Of a stretch of 64,000 bases of DNA, positions 43,611 to 53,500 are shown one piece after another (within the stretch, counting starts at the first letter, position 1; each line of letters begins with the position of its first letter). Position numbers and translations under genes: made by a program. The notes below the pieces were generated by a model, which did no database searches, was not told the origin of the DNA, and saw only the letters and a program-made list of their open reading frames with translations. The DNA comes from WTFY01 sp965203725 (GTDB taxonomy: Bacteria; Pseudomonadota; Gammaproteobacteria; UBA4575), in contig CBDBDH010000001.1 in the NCBI GenBank assembly GCA_965203725.1, forward strand, positions 434,001-498,000, read 5' to 3'.

Positions 43611-45461
43611 CTAGAACATCTCCGACGAATCGATATCCGTTTGCAAGTCTTCTTCTGCTGTACCGCGTGTAGGAATGTGGTCTCCCGTGATCATCTGGTC
43701 GTAGCTCATTCCTGGTCCGACCATGGGATAGACGCCCGCATCCGGGTCGATCATGACCTCCAGGAACGCCGGGCCTTCAAATTCCATGAACTTCTGGATC
43801 ACCGGCTGCAGATCTGCACTTTGCTCCAGTCTCTCTGCATATTCATAGCCATCTGCCTGGGCCGCCCTGATGAAATCTTTTTTATGCAGGGACTTGTCGC
43901 TGGCAGACAACCTGCCCTTGAAGAAAAGCTTCTGCCATTGCTTCACCATGCCGTCACCCAGGTTGTTCAGTATCACGATCTTGATGGGCAGCTTGTAGGT
44001 GGTCACCGTCTCCAGCTCACCCAGGTTCATGCGTATACTGGCATCGCCATCGATATCGACCACGACGCGGTCAGGCTGGGCAAACTGTGCGCCGATCGCC
44101 GCCGGCAGGCCGAAACCCATGGTCCCCATGCTGCCCGAAGTCAGCCAGAGCCGTGGCAGCCGAAAGTCGAAGTACTGCGCGGCCCACATCTGGTGCTGTC
44201 CCACGCCCGTACTGATGATGGCCTCGCCTTTCGTGTACTTGTTGATTTCTTCGATCACTGCATAGGGCTGGATGAGATCGCTTTGCCTGTCATAGTTCAT
44301 GGCATAGGTGCTTTTGAGCTTTGCGATATGCGCATCCCAGGACGGGTAGCTCTTGTTGAACGAACGTTCACCCGCTCCGTAATCCAATAGCTTTTTCAGC
44401 GCTTGCGGCAACAGGCCGACGTGGCTCCAGTCCACCGTCTTGACCTTGTGGATCTCGGACGGATCGACATCCAGATGTGCGATGAATTTTGCCTTCGGGG
44501 CAAACCTGTCCGGCACCGCAGCCACACGATCGTCAAAGCGCGCACCGATGGCAATCAGGCAGTCGCAATCTTCAACCGCGTAGTTCGCAAAGGCGGTGCC
44601 ATGCATGCCGAGCATATGCAGCGACCGCTCTCTCGTGGTGTCATACGTGCCGATTCCCATCAGCGTGGTCACGACCGGAATCCCGAGTCGATCCGCCAAT
44701 GCCCGGACCCCGTCCGCGGCCTCGCCGTTGATCACACCGCCGCCGGCATAGATGAGCGGTCGCTCCGATCTCTCCAAGGCATCAAAAAACGAACTGCACT
44801 TCTCATCGCTCAACACCGTTCCGGTGACCTCGGCGATGCGTTCACGGTAGCCCCGGACAAGCAACCGGCCCTTGCCCTGAAACACCCCTTCCCAATTCTG
44901 CACGTCCTTGGGGATATCAATGACCACGGGTCCCGGTCTGCCGGTACGGGCAATCTCAAACGCCGTACGCACCGTGGACTCGAGCTTCTCCGGATCCGTG
45001 ATCAGGAAAACATGCTTGGCAACGGCCCCCATGATGTTGGAAATCGGGGCTTCCTGGAAGCCGTCGCTGCCGATGGCCGGTGTCGGGACCTGTCCGCAGA
45101 TCACGACGATGGGAATCGAATCTGCCATGCAGTCGCGAACCGGCGTCACGGTATTGGTGGCCCCCGGACCCGAGGTCACCAGCACGACGCCGACCTTGCC
45201 GCTGGCCCGCGCATACCCCGAGGCCATGAACCCTGCGCCCTGCTCATTGGCAGGAACGATCAACGGCATGGACTCATTGGTTTCAGCGTTGTAACGAAAC
45301 ACCGCGTCATAGGTCGGCAGGATCGCACCGCCACTGTAGCCGAAGATAATTTCGGTACCTTCCTGCGCCAGCACATGCATGATGATGTCCGATCCCGGCA
45401 TGGTGGTTCCTGCCAGGGGATGAGGCCGCGCATCGTCTTCAGTTTGACAGGCTGGTTGCAT
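43611..45461 (-). CDS. ilvB: Acetolactate synthase large subunit
   Basis: 616 residues from the ATG at 45461, placed well after the predicted transcription start; a start at 45491 would leave almost no leader. The ThDP-dependent enzyme condenses pyruvate into acetolactate or acetohydroxybutyrate for branched-chain amino acids. Landmarks: IIFGYSGGAILPTYDAVF with the catalytic Glu in PANEQGAGFMASGYARASGK, VVIDIPKDVQNWEG, and the ThDP-binding GDASIRMNLGELETVTTYKL with NNLGDGMVKQWQ. No regulatory subunit gene (ilvN) follows, which is unusual. An N-terminal extension of about 20 residues precedes the PYR domain. Confidence 0.95.
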   Translation of the reverse strand: MQPACQTEDDARPHPLAGTTMPGSDIIMHVLAQEGTEIIFGYSGGAILPTYDAVFRYNAETNESMPLIVPANEQGAGFMASGYARASGKVGVVLVTSGPGATNTVTPVRDCMADSIPIVVICGQVPTPAIGSDGFQEAPISNIMGAVAKHVFLITDPEKLESTVRTAFEIARTGRPGPVVIDIPKDVQNWEGVFQGKGRLLVRGYRERIAEVTGTVLSDEKCSSFFDALERSERPLIYAGGGVINGEAADGVRALADRLGIPVVTTLMGIGTYDTTRERSLHMLGMHGTAFANYAVEDCDCLIAIGARFDDRVAAVPDRFAPKAKFIAHLDVDPSEIHKVKTVDWSHVGLLPQALKKLLDYGAGERSFNKSYPSWDAHIAKLKSTYAMNYDRQSDLIQPYAVIEEINKYTKGEAIISTGVGQHQMWAAQYFDFRLPRLWLTSGSMGTMGFGLPAAIGAQFAQPDRVVVDIDGDASIRMNLGELETVTTYKLPIKIVILNNLGDGMVKQWQKLFFKGRLSASDKSLHKKDFIRAAQADGYEYAERLEQSADLQPVIQKFMEFEGPAFLEVMIDPDAGVYPMVGPGMSYDQMITGDHIPTRGTAEEDLQTDIDSSEMF

Positions 45462-45501
45462 GATTTTTCCGCCGTTGCAGAAGGTAGTCACTAAACGAAT
45501 G

Positions 45502-45531
45502 ACTATATCGTTAAACCAATAACGCTGCCAA
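45502..45531 (-). promoter_or_regulatory. ilvB promoter
   Basis: On the minus strand TTGGCA (45531-45526) and TATAGT (45507-45502) are separated by 18 nt, a good vegetative promoter. Transcription would begin near 45495, giving about 34 nt of leader to the ATG at 45461. The rest of 45532-45767 shows no gene or further signal. Confidence 0.6.
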
Positions 45532-45767
45532 TTCGTTTTGGTCAGGGGATGCCCTTGGCGAATGGAAGTTCATACGCCCCAAACGGCCAACGGCTCATTG
45601 CTTCGCACGGGATCCTTGGCGGTGCGTGCGTGAACGATTTGCCCATGACGTAATATCAGTGATGTCATGAAGGCATGACGGCCATCCCTCATGGCCGAAC
45701 CGAACCCGTCTCAGTTGCATCGACACCCTGTAAGATTTTCCGAAGAAAACTGCAGGCGGCCTGCAGT

Positions 45768-45962
45768 CTAGCGGTTCCTTTTGGTCCGGTAGAGTTCAAG
45801 GTGATCCGGCCATTGGCCGGACGCCGGTTTTTTCATGAAGCGTTCCCAGGCCCAGATGGCCGCGAGGAACGGCGCGACGGGGATCCACAAGAGCCATGGC
45901 AGGACCCGCGCCGCAACCGGCAGGACAATGCAGAAAAGTAAAATTGCAGCGGCCCAGTTCAT
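45768..45962 (-). CDS. Small two-helix membrane protein, 64 residues
   Basis: From the ATG at 45962 the product reads MNWAAAILLFCIVLPVAARV, then LPWLLWIPVAPFLAAIWAWE and a charged tail RFMKKPASGQWPDHLELYRT. Two hydrophobic segments with a short turn and a basic cytoplasmic tail. The upstream frame to 46043 lacks membrane or family features. I do not recognise the family. It is divergent from the apr operon and in line with ilvB but far upstream of its promoter. Confidence 0.5.
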   Translation of the reverse strand: MNWAAAILLFCIVLPVAARVLPWLLWIPVAPFLAAIWAWERFMKKPASGQWPDHLELYRTKRNR

Positions 45963-46143
45963 GCCGCCAGTATAGTGCATCCGCTGGCGTGATCCTGCCC
46001 TTAGGATGTAGCGGGTACCCGGCTCCGCGCCCGTACAATCCATGTTATAAGGCTGCTTTAAACAGCCATAATTATATTTTTGTTGAATCGCGGCTGCATC
46101 GCCATCACACTAGAGCGTTACAAGAACAGCCTGGACCCCGATT

Positions 46144-46923
46144 ATGCTCACCGGCAATCCCTTTGCTGAACTCTCGACTTCCCTTCCCAGTATCGTGGCG
46201 CAAATCTACGTTGTGGTCATGTTCATTCTGGTCGTGGCAGGGACGGTGTTCGATGTAGTGCACAAAAAAAGCGCCAAGTACTTTTTTGAAGATTGGCAGA
46301 AGTCGAAAAGCAAGGGCACCAGGCAGGTCGGTGGCGGAGAAGTCGCGGCCCTGGCAGTACAGACCCTGGCGAGCGAGGTTTTGGCTTCATCGGAGTTTTG
46401 CTCCGCCCGCAGAAGGATTGCTCACCTGCTGACGATGTACGGCTTCGTCATTTATCTCGTTGCCACTGCGATCATGGTTTTCGGGTACCCGACTTCCGCG
46501 CATCCAATCCCGGTGATCTGGCCGCTGCTGTGGCACCTCGGGGCATTGATGGTTTGTATCGGCGGCTACTGGTTCTGGTTTTTCATTCGGGTTGACGTGA
46601 CGGCTGAGGGTTATTCGCCGTTTCGAATAGTACAGGCCGACCTGTTTATTCTTTCACTGGTGGCGAGTACGACCTTGGCCTTGCTGTGGTCATTGTCGCA
46701 GTCGTCTGCAATCGGATGGCTGTTCTTCGGGCTGTATGTCCTTGCAACCACGATACTGTTTGGATCGATCCCCTGGTCCAAGTTTGCGCACATGTTCTTC
46801 AAGCCCTCCGCGGCCCTGCAAAAAAGGGTCGCCGAAGCTGCTGGCTCCAGAAGCAATCTGCCGGCACCGGTGGACAAGCCTGAGACATTCGGTTCGGCCC
46901 GCGGCCTGCCAACAAATTATTAA
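46144..46923 (+). CDS. aprM: Adenylylsulfate reductase membrane anchor AprM
   Basis: 259 residues with about five membrane helices (around 17-36, 95-115, 125-147, 165-187, 195-212). It is directly upstream of aprBA, and this position plus the heterodisulfide-reductase/NarI-like layout (LLTMYGFVIYLVATAIMVFG, PVIWPLLWHLGALMVCIGGY) identify AprM. AprM tethers the cytoplasmic AprAB complex to the membrane and passes electrons to quinone in sulfur oxidisers that lack QmoABC. Gap to aprB is 80 nt. Confidence 0.88.
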   Translation: MLTGNPFAELSTSLPSIVAQIYVVVMFILVVAGTVFDVVHKKSAKYFFEDWQKSKSKGTRQVGGGEVAALAVQTLASEVLASSEFCSARRRIAHLLTMYGFVIYLVATAIMVFGYPTSAHPIPVIWPLLWHLGALMVCIGGYWFWFFIRVDVTAEGYSPFRIVQADLFILSLVASTTLALLWSLSQSSAIGWLFFGLYVLATTILFGSIPWSKFAHMFFKPSAALQKRVAEAAGSRSNLPAPVDKPETFGSARGLPTNY

Positions 46924-47003
46924 GTCAGCTGATTGGTTTTTGCTCGGCTGGCATTTGGTCCCCAAGACAGAAGATACCCAACCACAGGAGATGATAGAAT
47001 AGC

Positions 47004-47450
47004 ATGCCCACTTTCGTTTATATGACCCGCTGTGATGGATGTGGCCACTGTGTCGATGTCTGTCCCTCGGACATCATGCACATCGACAAGACCTATCGTC
47101 GTGCCTACAACATTGAACCCAACATGTGCTGGGAGTGTTACTCCTGTGTGAAGGCCTGCCCTCAAAACGCCATCGATTGCCGCGGATACGCCGATTTCGC
47201 ACCTCTCGGCCACAGCGTGAGAGCGCTTCGTGAGGAAGAGAAGGGTACGATCTCCTGGAAGATCCTGTTTCGTGATGGTCGCGAAAAGAATTTCGTCTCG
47301 CCCATCCGCACGACCCCATGGGGAACAATCCCTTCGCCGGCAGAACTGGAGACACCCAGTGCAGATGCGATGCAGTCCCAGGAACTTGCACACGAACCCG
47401 ATGCACTCAATATCGAAGGCGGACTGCCGACGTTGAAAGGAGCAGTCTAG
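47004..47450 (+). CDS. aprB: Adenylylsulfate reductase beta subunit
   Basis: 148 residues. Two 4Fe-4S clusters are bound by CDGCGHCVDVCPSDIMHID and CWECYSCVKACPQNAIDCRG, starting MPTFVYMTRCDGCGH as in all AprB. The rest is the tail that wraps around AprA (ISWKILFRDGREKNFVSPIR). AprB shuttles electrons to or from the FAD of AprA. In sulfur oxidisers the enzyme runs in reverse, making APS from sulfite and AMP. The stop overlaps the aprA start by 1 nt. Confidence 0.97.
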   Translation: MPTFVYMTRCDGCGHCVDVCPSDIMHIDKTYRRAYNIEPNMCWECYSCVKACPQNAIDCRGYADFAPLGHSVRALREEEKGTISWKILFRDGREKNFVSPIRTTPWGTIPSPAELETPSADAMQSQELAHEPDALNIEGGLPTLKGAV

Positions 47451-49294
47451 TGGGCTGGTTTAATCGCAGAAAAACGGTTTTTGAAGATTGCGACGTGCTC
47501 GTTGTCGGTGGCGGCATGGCCGGCTGCGGGGCTACCTACGAATCCAAGTACTGGGGGCGCGACCTCAAGGTGGTCTGCGTCGAAAAAGCCAATATCGAGC
47601 GCAGTGGCGCGGTCGCACAGGGCCTGTATGCAATCAACTGCTACATGGGCATGCAGTGGAACGAAAATCAGCCGGAGGATCATGTGCGCTATGCGCGCAA
47701 TGACCTCATGGGGCTCGTGCGAGAGGACCTGGGGTACGACATCGCCCGGCACGTCGACTCCACGGTGCACAAATTCGAGGAATGGGGCCTTCCCATGATG
47801 CGGGACCCGGAAACGGGGCGCTACCAGCGCGAGGGCAAGTGGCAGATCATGATTCACGGCGAAAGCTACAAGCCGATCGTCGCCGAGGCTGCACGCAAGG
47901 CTGCGGATGAAGTCTACAACCGGATCATGGTGACTCATCTGCTGATGGATGAGGCGAAATCAAACCGGGTAGCCGGGGCCGTTGGTTTCAATGTCCGTAC
48001 CGGGGATTTCCATGTATTTCGTGCCAAGGCCGTGATCATCTGTGCCGGGGGTGCATCGCACATTTACAAGCCACGTGCCGTGGGAGAGGGCATGGGACGC
48101 ACCTGGTATGCTCCCTGGAGCAGTGCCTCGGCCTATGCGCTGCCGATTCTCGTCGGCGCCAAGATGACACAGATGGAAAACCGGATCGTTCTTGCCCGGT
48201 TCAAGGACGGCTACGGTCCTGTCGGTGCCTACTTCCTGCACCTCAAGACGTATACGGAGAACGCGTATGGCGAAGAATACGAATCCAAGTGGTACGACCA
48301 GACGAAGGAGTTGGTAGGCGATTACATCGACCATCACCCGACCCCGACCTGCCTGCGCAACCACGCTTTCCTTGAAGAGCTGAAAGCAGGTCGAGGCCCG
48401 ATCCGCATGGTCACCAAGGAGGCCTTCCAGGATCCCCACAAGGAAACCGTTGGCTGGGAGAACTTTCTCGGCATGACCATCGGGCAAGCGGTGGTCTGGG
48501 CATCGCAAAACATTGACCCCAAGCATATCAACCCGGAGCTGACCACTTCCGAACCCTACGTCATGGGGTCTCATGCGACCTGCTCGGGCGCCTGGGCAAG
48601 TGGCCCGGAGGATGTCGCACCTGATGATTATCAGTGGGGCTATAACCGGATGATGTCCGTCGAAGGACTGTTTGGCGCAGGCGATACGATCGGCGGCAGC
48701 GCACACAAGTTCTCGTCGGGGTCCTATACCGAGGGACGGATCGCAGCCAAGGCGGCGGTCAATTACGTCAACGACATGAAAAGTGAAAAGCCCCGGGTCA
48801 GCGAGAAACAGTATGAGGACCTGAAAAAAGTCATCTACCAGCCCCTGGAAAACTACGAGGTTGGCCGCAACGAAATCGTGGCAGGCACCGTCTCGCCAAG
48901 CTATATCCTGCCAATCCACGGTCTCCAGCGCCTGGAGAAGATCATGGACGAATACGTCGGTGGCATCAGTACCAACTATATGACCAATGAACCCTTGCTC
49001 ACTCGTGGTCTGGAGTTGCTGGACATGCTCAAGGAAGACCTGAACCACATCGGCGCAGAGGACCTCCATCAACTGCAAAGGGCGTGGGAACTCCAGCACC
49101 GGTTTCTGGCTTCCCAGTCAGTGGCTCACCACACCCTGTTCCGCAAGGAGACTCGCTGGCCCGGGTATTACTATCGTGGTGATCACCCGAAACTCGATGA
49201 CGAGAACTGGCACTGCCTCACCTTGTCCCGCTATGATCGTGAGTCCGACAGCTGGGACCTAGAGAAAGCGCCCGTCCATCACATCATCGACTAG
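47450..49294 (+). CDS. aprA: Adenylylsulfate reductase alpha subunit
   Basis: 614 residues from a GTG at 47450 (GWFNRRKTVFEDCDVLVVGG), with AAAGGAG about 8 nt upstream; the ATG at 47318 lies within aprB. FAD-binding: DVLVVGGGMAGCGATYE and VIICAGGASHIYKPRAVGEG. Active-site regions are AYALPILVGAKMTQMENRIV and SVEGLFGAGDTIGGSAHKFS. The C-terminal His-containing block WPGYYYRGDHPKLDDENWHC is typical. It oxidises sulfite plus AMP to APS, continuing the pathway from the Dsr system whose end lies at the left edge. It overlaps aprB by 1 nt. Confidence 0.98.
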   Translation: MGWFNRRKTVFEDCDVLVVGGGMAGCGATYESKYWGRDLKVVCVEKANIERSGAVAQGLYAINCYMGMQWNENQPEDHVRYARNDLMGLVREDLGYDIARHVDSTVHKFEEWGLPMMRDPETGRYQREGKWQIMIHGESYKPIVAEAARKAADEVYNRIMVTHLLMDEAKSNRVAGAVGFNVRTGDFHVFRAKAVIICAGGASHIYKPRAVGEGMGRTWYAPWSSASAYALPILVGAKMTQMENRIVLARFKDGYGPVGAYFLHLKTYTENAYGEEYESKWYDQTKELVGDYIDHHPTPTCLRNHAFLEELKAGRGPIRMVTKEAFQDPHKETVGWENFLGMTIGQAVVWASQNIDPKHINPELTTSEPYVMGSHATCSGAWASGPEDVAPDDYQWGYNRMMSVEGLFGAGDTIGGSAHKFSSGSYTEGRIAAKAAVNYVNDMKSEKPRVSEKQYEDLKKVIYQPLENYEVGRNEIVAGTVSPSYILPIHGLQRLEKIMDEYVGGISTNYMTNEPLLTRGLELLDMLKEDLNHIGAEDLHQLQRAWELQHRFLASQSVAHHTLFRKETRWPGYYYRGDHPKLDDENWHCLTLSRYDRESDSWDLEKAPVHHIID

Positions 49295-49330
49295 CACAGG
49301 TCACACCGGACACCGCATCTGTGAGTCGGC

Positions 49331-49356
49331 GGGCATGGCAGGGCCCTGCCATGCCC
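49331..49356 (+). terminator. Perfect 26-nt palindrome after aprA
   Basis: Two 13-nt arms (49331-49343 and 49344-49356, GGGCATGGCAGGG and its exact complement) meet without a spacer, so the hairpin would have an 11-bp stem with a 4-nt loop. It is 37 nt after the aprA stop. No T-tract follows directly, so it may be a transcript-stabilising or factor-dependent end rather than an intrinsic terminator. Confidence 0.5.
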
Positions 49357-49568
49357 CCACTCCAGAATTTTCTTCTTGAGAACACCTTTCCCGGAGAGGC
49401 ATTCTGCCTGTTCCTGAACAATCATGCTTTTTGACTCGGTAGACGGGGCAGGCGGGAACTGAACTTCCAGCAGACAAGCCGTACAGCCGAATGCCCACGG
49501 ATGCTTGCGAACAGGTCCGGGAACCGGTAGGGTCAGTCCCTGCCGCAGGATCAGGTCCACTTATCCCT

Positions 49569-50381
49569 ATGAAAGCAAAGTCGTTCAAGCCAGAAGAGTA
49601 TTTCGTCGAAAAAGAGCCCTATTACGAAGCCATCGGTAAAGAGATCGAGGTATTCGAGGCTGCGTACAACAACCAGCTTCCGGTCCTGCTCAAGGGTCCC
49701 ACGGGCTGCGGAAAAACCCGTTTCATGGAGTACATGAGCTGGCGAATCAAATGCCCGCTGATTACCGTGTCATGCCATGATGATTTGACAGCGTCCGACC
49801 TGGTGGGCCGCTATCTTGTCACCGGGGGTGAAACGGTGTGGGTGGATGGCCCGCTCGCACGTGCAGTGCGTGCAGGCAGCATCTGTTATCTCGACGAAAT
49901 TGTAGAAGCAAGAAAGGACACGACCGTAGTGATTCATCCCTTGTGCGATGACCGCCGTGTGCTGCCCATGGAGAAACTGGGGGAACTGCTAGAGGCACCG
50001 CCCGAGTTCTGTATGGCCATTTCATACAATCCAGGCTACCAGAGCGTTCTGAAAGATCTAAAGCAGAGCACACGTCAACGGTTTGTTGCACTTGAGTTCG
50101 ATTACCCGGATGCTGCCGTCGAACAGAAAATTGTCGAAAAGGAAACCGGTGTAGACAGCGAGAACGCCAAACAACTGGTCAAATTTGCCCAGATGACGCG
50201 CAATCTCAAGGGAGGGGGCCTGGACGAAGGTGCCAGTACACGCCTGCTCGTCCATGCCGCAAAGCTCATGGTGGAGGGGGTGGCCCCGGTCACGGCCTGT
50301 GCAAGCTCCATATCCCAGGCGCTCACGGATGACCCGGAGATGTTGATTGCCGTAAACGAACTGAGTTCTTCGGTATTCTGA
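49569..50381 (+). CDS. NorQ/NirQ/CbbQ-type MoxR AAA+ ATPase
   Basis: 270 residues from the ATG at 49569 (MKAKSFKPEEYFVEKEPYYE). Walker A is LLKGPTGCGKTRFMEYMSW, Walker B SICYLDEIVEARKDT, sensor 1 FCMAISYNPGYQS, and the Arg-finger region KQSTRQRFVALEFDYP. CbbQ/NorQ proteins remodel client enzymes (RuBisCO, nitric oxide reductase) with a VWA-domain partner. The usual partner gene (norD or cbbO) is not next to it; only the apr operon (275 nt upstream) and a convergent autotransporter gene are. The client is therefore unknown; AprAB is one possibility. Confidence 0.92.
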   Translation: MKAKSFKPEEYFVEKEPYYEAIGKEIEVFEAAYNNQLPVLLKGPTGCGKTRFMEYMSWRIKCPLITVSCHDDLTASDLVGRYLVTGGETVWVDGPLARAVRAGSICYLDEIVEARKDTTVVIHPLCDDRRVLPMEKLGELLEAPPEFCMAISYNPGYQSVLKDLKQSTRQRFVALEFDYPDAAVEQKIVEKETGVDSENAKQLVKFAQMTRNLKGGGLDEGASTRLLVHAAKLMVEGVAPVTACASSISQALTDDPEMLIAVNELSSSVF

Positions 50382-50535
50382 AATACCTGGCATCACAGGT
50401 GCTTCAGGTGTGTGACTCAAGCGCCGAAGGACATCGTCCGCCGGCTTCCTGACCACTCAGGCTCGGGCGATGAAAGCTGTCTTGCCATCGACAGTTGGCC
50501 CGAGCGGCAGGCCCCTTGAGGGCCGGTCAGTCGCC

Positions 50536-53500
50536 TCAGAACTGCAGTTGCAGGTCAAGCCGGAGCGCATGCTCCGGTTCCGCCGCGCGTTCGCTGCGCT
50601 CGCCCGCAAGCTCCGCTCCAAAGCCTGTCCCCAACGCATCGAACCGGGTCCCGAGGCGTAGCCGCCGGGTGTCCGGGCCAGCCAGCCCGGCCTCAAGAAA
50701 CGGTGTCAGCACCCCGCTCATCTTCGGCATACCGAGACCGTAACCCAGTTGCGCGTCGATGGCGCCGCCTGCCCCGGAAATGGACGGGGCCGGCATTTCC
50801 TCGCCCCACGACGCCTGCGCATCGCTCATGCCCCAGCGGGAGTTGAGCGCCAGCCACAGCCCGCGCCCGCTGGCGCCCGGACCGGCCCGTGCCGTCAGGC
50901 TCACACCCTGCTCCTGTGCACCGGCCTCGCTGTGCGCAGCAAGCCAGCGCCCGCGCGCCTCCACTGCTACCCCCGGTGCAACGTAGCGCAACCCGCCGGC
51001 AAGCTCCAGGCCACTCCCCTCCAGCCCGTCGCCGCCGTCCTGTTGTGCCGCTGCCTCCAGGAACGGCTCGAAGATGGCTTCGCCCGCCAGGGCGAAGTGC
51101 CTTGAGGCTTCCATTCCTGCACGCAGTTGCCAGCTGTCAGCACCCAGCCCGTGGACCACGTCCGTGCCGTCCTCGGTCTCAAATCGCACGAGGCTCGCAT
51201 CCGCGTGCACCGCCAGGGCGGTGCCGGCGAGGTCCGGAAGTGCACGTTGCACACCCGCCGATGCCATCTGCATCTTCAGGTCGCCCTTCTCCCGCGCCCG
51301 GTCTTCAGGCTCATGGCGTGCCTCGCCTGCACCGGCGCCCACCACGGCGCGCACCTCCAGTCCGTTTTCCAGTCTCCAGCGCCAATATGGGTAGAACGCC
51401 GACAATGTAATCTCCAGGCGGCCCCGGCCCGACAGCTCGCCCTCCGCAAAACCGTAATCCGCCTTGCCCTCGCCATGCGAGATCGCAAGTCCCGCTACCC
51501 ACGAATCCGAGCGCGCATCCATCCCGAGCCAGCCCGTGCGCATCTCGCCGTCGTAGCGCAGATTGGCCGTCCCGCGGCCCGCGAAGGTCCCGAGATCACC
51601 CCGTCCCCACACCGACCACCGCGGCGCTGTCGGGTCGGATTCACTCTCCGCCGCGTCGAGATGCAGCGAGAAAGCGCTCGTGCCGAACACCTCGTCGGCT
51701 TCCTGCGACCGGCTCTCCACATCCGGCACGCAGCGAGTTTCAGCGGGACCCTGCCGTTTCTCGCGCTGCCCTTCCTGATCACTTCGTCGAGACGGTACTC
51801 CCGGGACCTCGCCTTCGAACGGCTCCGGCGGGCACGGTCGCAACCCAGTATCTTCCGCACCCTCCAGCGGCACCTCCTGGCCTGACAACCTCAGCTCGTC
51901 AGCGCCAATGGCCCCGAACCGCGCCCCGATGTTGTCCAGCGCGCTCGACATCGTTTGCCGTGCCATCGCCGCCAGTGTGCGCTTCGCCGCATCCTGCTCA
52001 CGCGCCCGGCGCGCTTTCTCTTGCACCGTAATCGTGAAACTGATTTCATCCATATCCCCGTTTGCGTCCGTCACCTGCCAAACATAGCGCACCGCCCCCT
52101 GTCTTTGGGTCGGCGTGCCGCTCAGCACACGCGCGGCCGTGTCCAGCACCAGCCCAGGCGGCGGGGTTGGTATCAGGCGGTAGGTCAGCACCCCGTTACC
52201 GCCCGTTGCCTGAGGCAATTGCAGCACCGCTATCGCCGTGTCCACCGTGTACAACTGGTCCTCAATCCTCGCAGAGCCGAAGGACGGTACCGGGCCTGGC
52301 ACGCTGCCGTTGGGCGGGGTCACAATGGTGCCGTCAGTCGAGTCCACCGTGAAGGTGGCGCTGGCCGCCCGGCCCTGGTTGCCGTTTTCATCGTAGTAGC
52401 CTTCGCTGATCGCCACGTAGATGGCGCCCTCGGGCAGGTCGGCTGAAGGATTGATCGTGATGACCTGCTTGGCGCCGTCGATGCTGGCGCTGTAACCGAT
52501 GTCCGCGCCACTGCTGTTCGTCCGCTTCAGCGTCAGGACCACCTTCAAATGCGCCTCGGTGGTGAACTCCGCACCGTCGCTGGCCCGCCGGATCGACTCG
52601 CCAAACGTCAGTGTGATGTCCCTCCCCGCGTTCGTCACCGTCTCACCGTCCCGAGGATCGAACTCTGGCGGCGCTGGGCCCACAGAGTCCACCGTGAAGG
52701 TGGCGCTGGCCGCCCGGCCCTGGTTGCCGTTTTCATCGTAGTAGCCTTCGCTGATCGCCACGTAGATGGCGCCCTCGGGCAGGTCGGCTGAAGGATTGAT
52801 CGTGATGACCTGCTTGGCGCCGTCGATGCTGGCGCTGTAACCGATGTCCGCGCCACTGCTGTTCGTGCGCTTCAGCGTCAGGACGCTGGCCAGATCAGCG
52901 TTGTCGAAGTCGGCGTTCTGGTTGTCCTTCTTGATCGCCTCGTCGAACGTCAGCGTGATGTTCCTCCCCGCATCCGTCACCGTCTCACCGTCCCGGGGAT
53001 CGAACACCGGCGCTGACACCCCGGTGGAGTCCACCGTGAACGTGGCACTCGCCTGCGTGCCCGGGTTGCCGTTCCCGTCGTAGTAGCCGCTGCTGATCGC
53101 CACGTACACCGTCCCGTCGACGAGGCTCGATGAGGGATTGATCGTGATGATCCGCTTGGCGGTGTCGATGCTGGCGCTGTAACCGATGTTCGTGCCGCTG
53201 CTGTTCGTCCGCCTCAGCGTCAGGATCGCCTTCAAATGCGCCTCGGTGGTGAACTCCGCTGCGCTGCTGTTCCGCCGGATCGGCTCGCCAAACGTCAGCG
53301 TGATGTCCCTCCCCGTGTTCGTCACCGTCTCTCCGTCCCGGGGATCGAACGCCGGCGCTGCCGGGCCCGTGGTGTCCACCGTGAAGGTGGCACTCGCCTG
53401 CGTGCCCGGGTTGCCGTTCCCGTCGTAGTAGCCGCTGCTGATCGCCACGTAGATGGCGCCCTCGGGCAGGTTGGCTGAAGGATTGATCGTGATGACCCGC

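Noticed and set aside
46051..46067. GGCTG/CAGCC hairpin with AT-rich tail upstream of aprM
   Set aside because: Only 5 bp of stem and the T-tract begins several bases later, so a terminator call is not supported.
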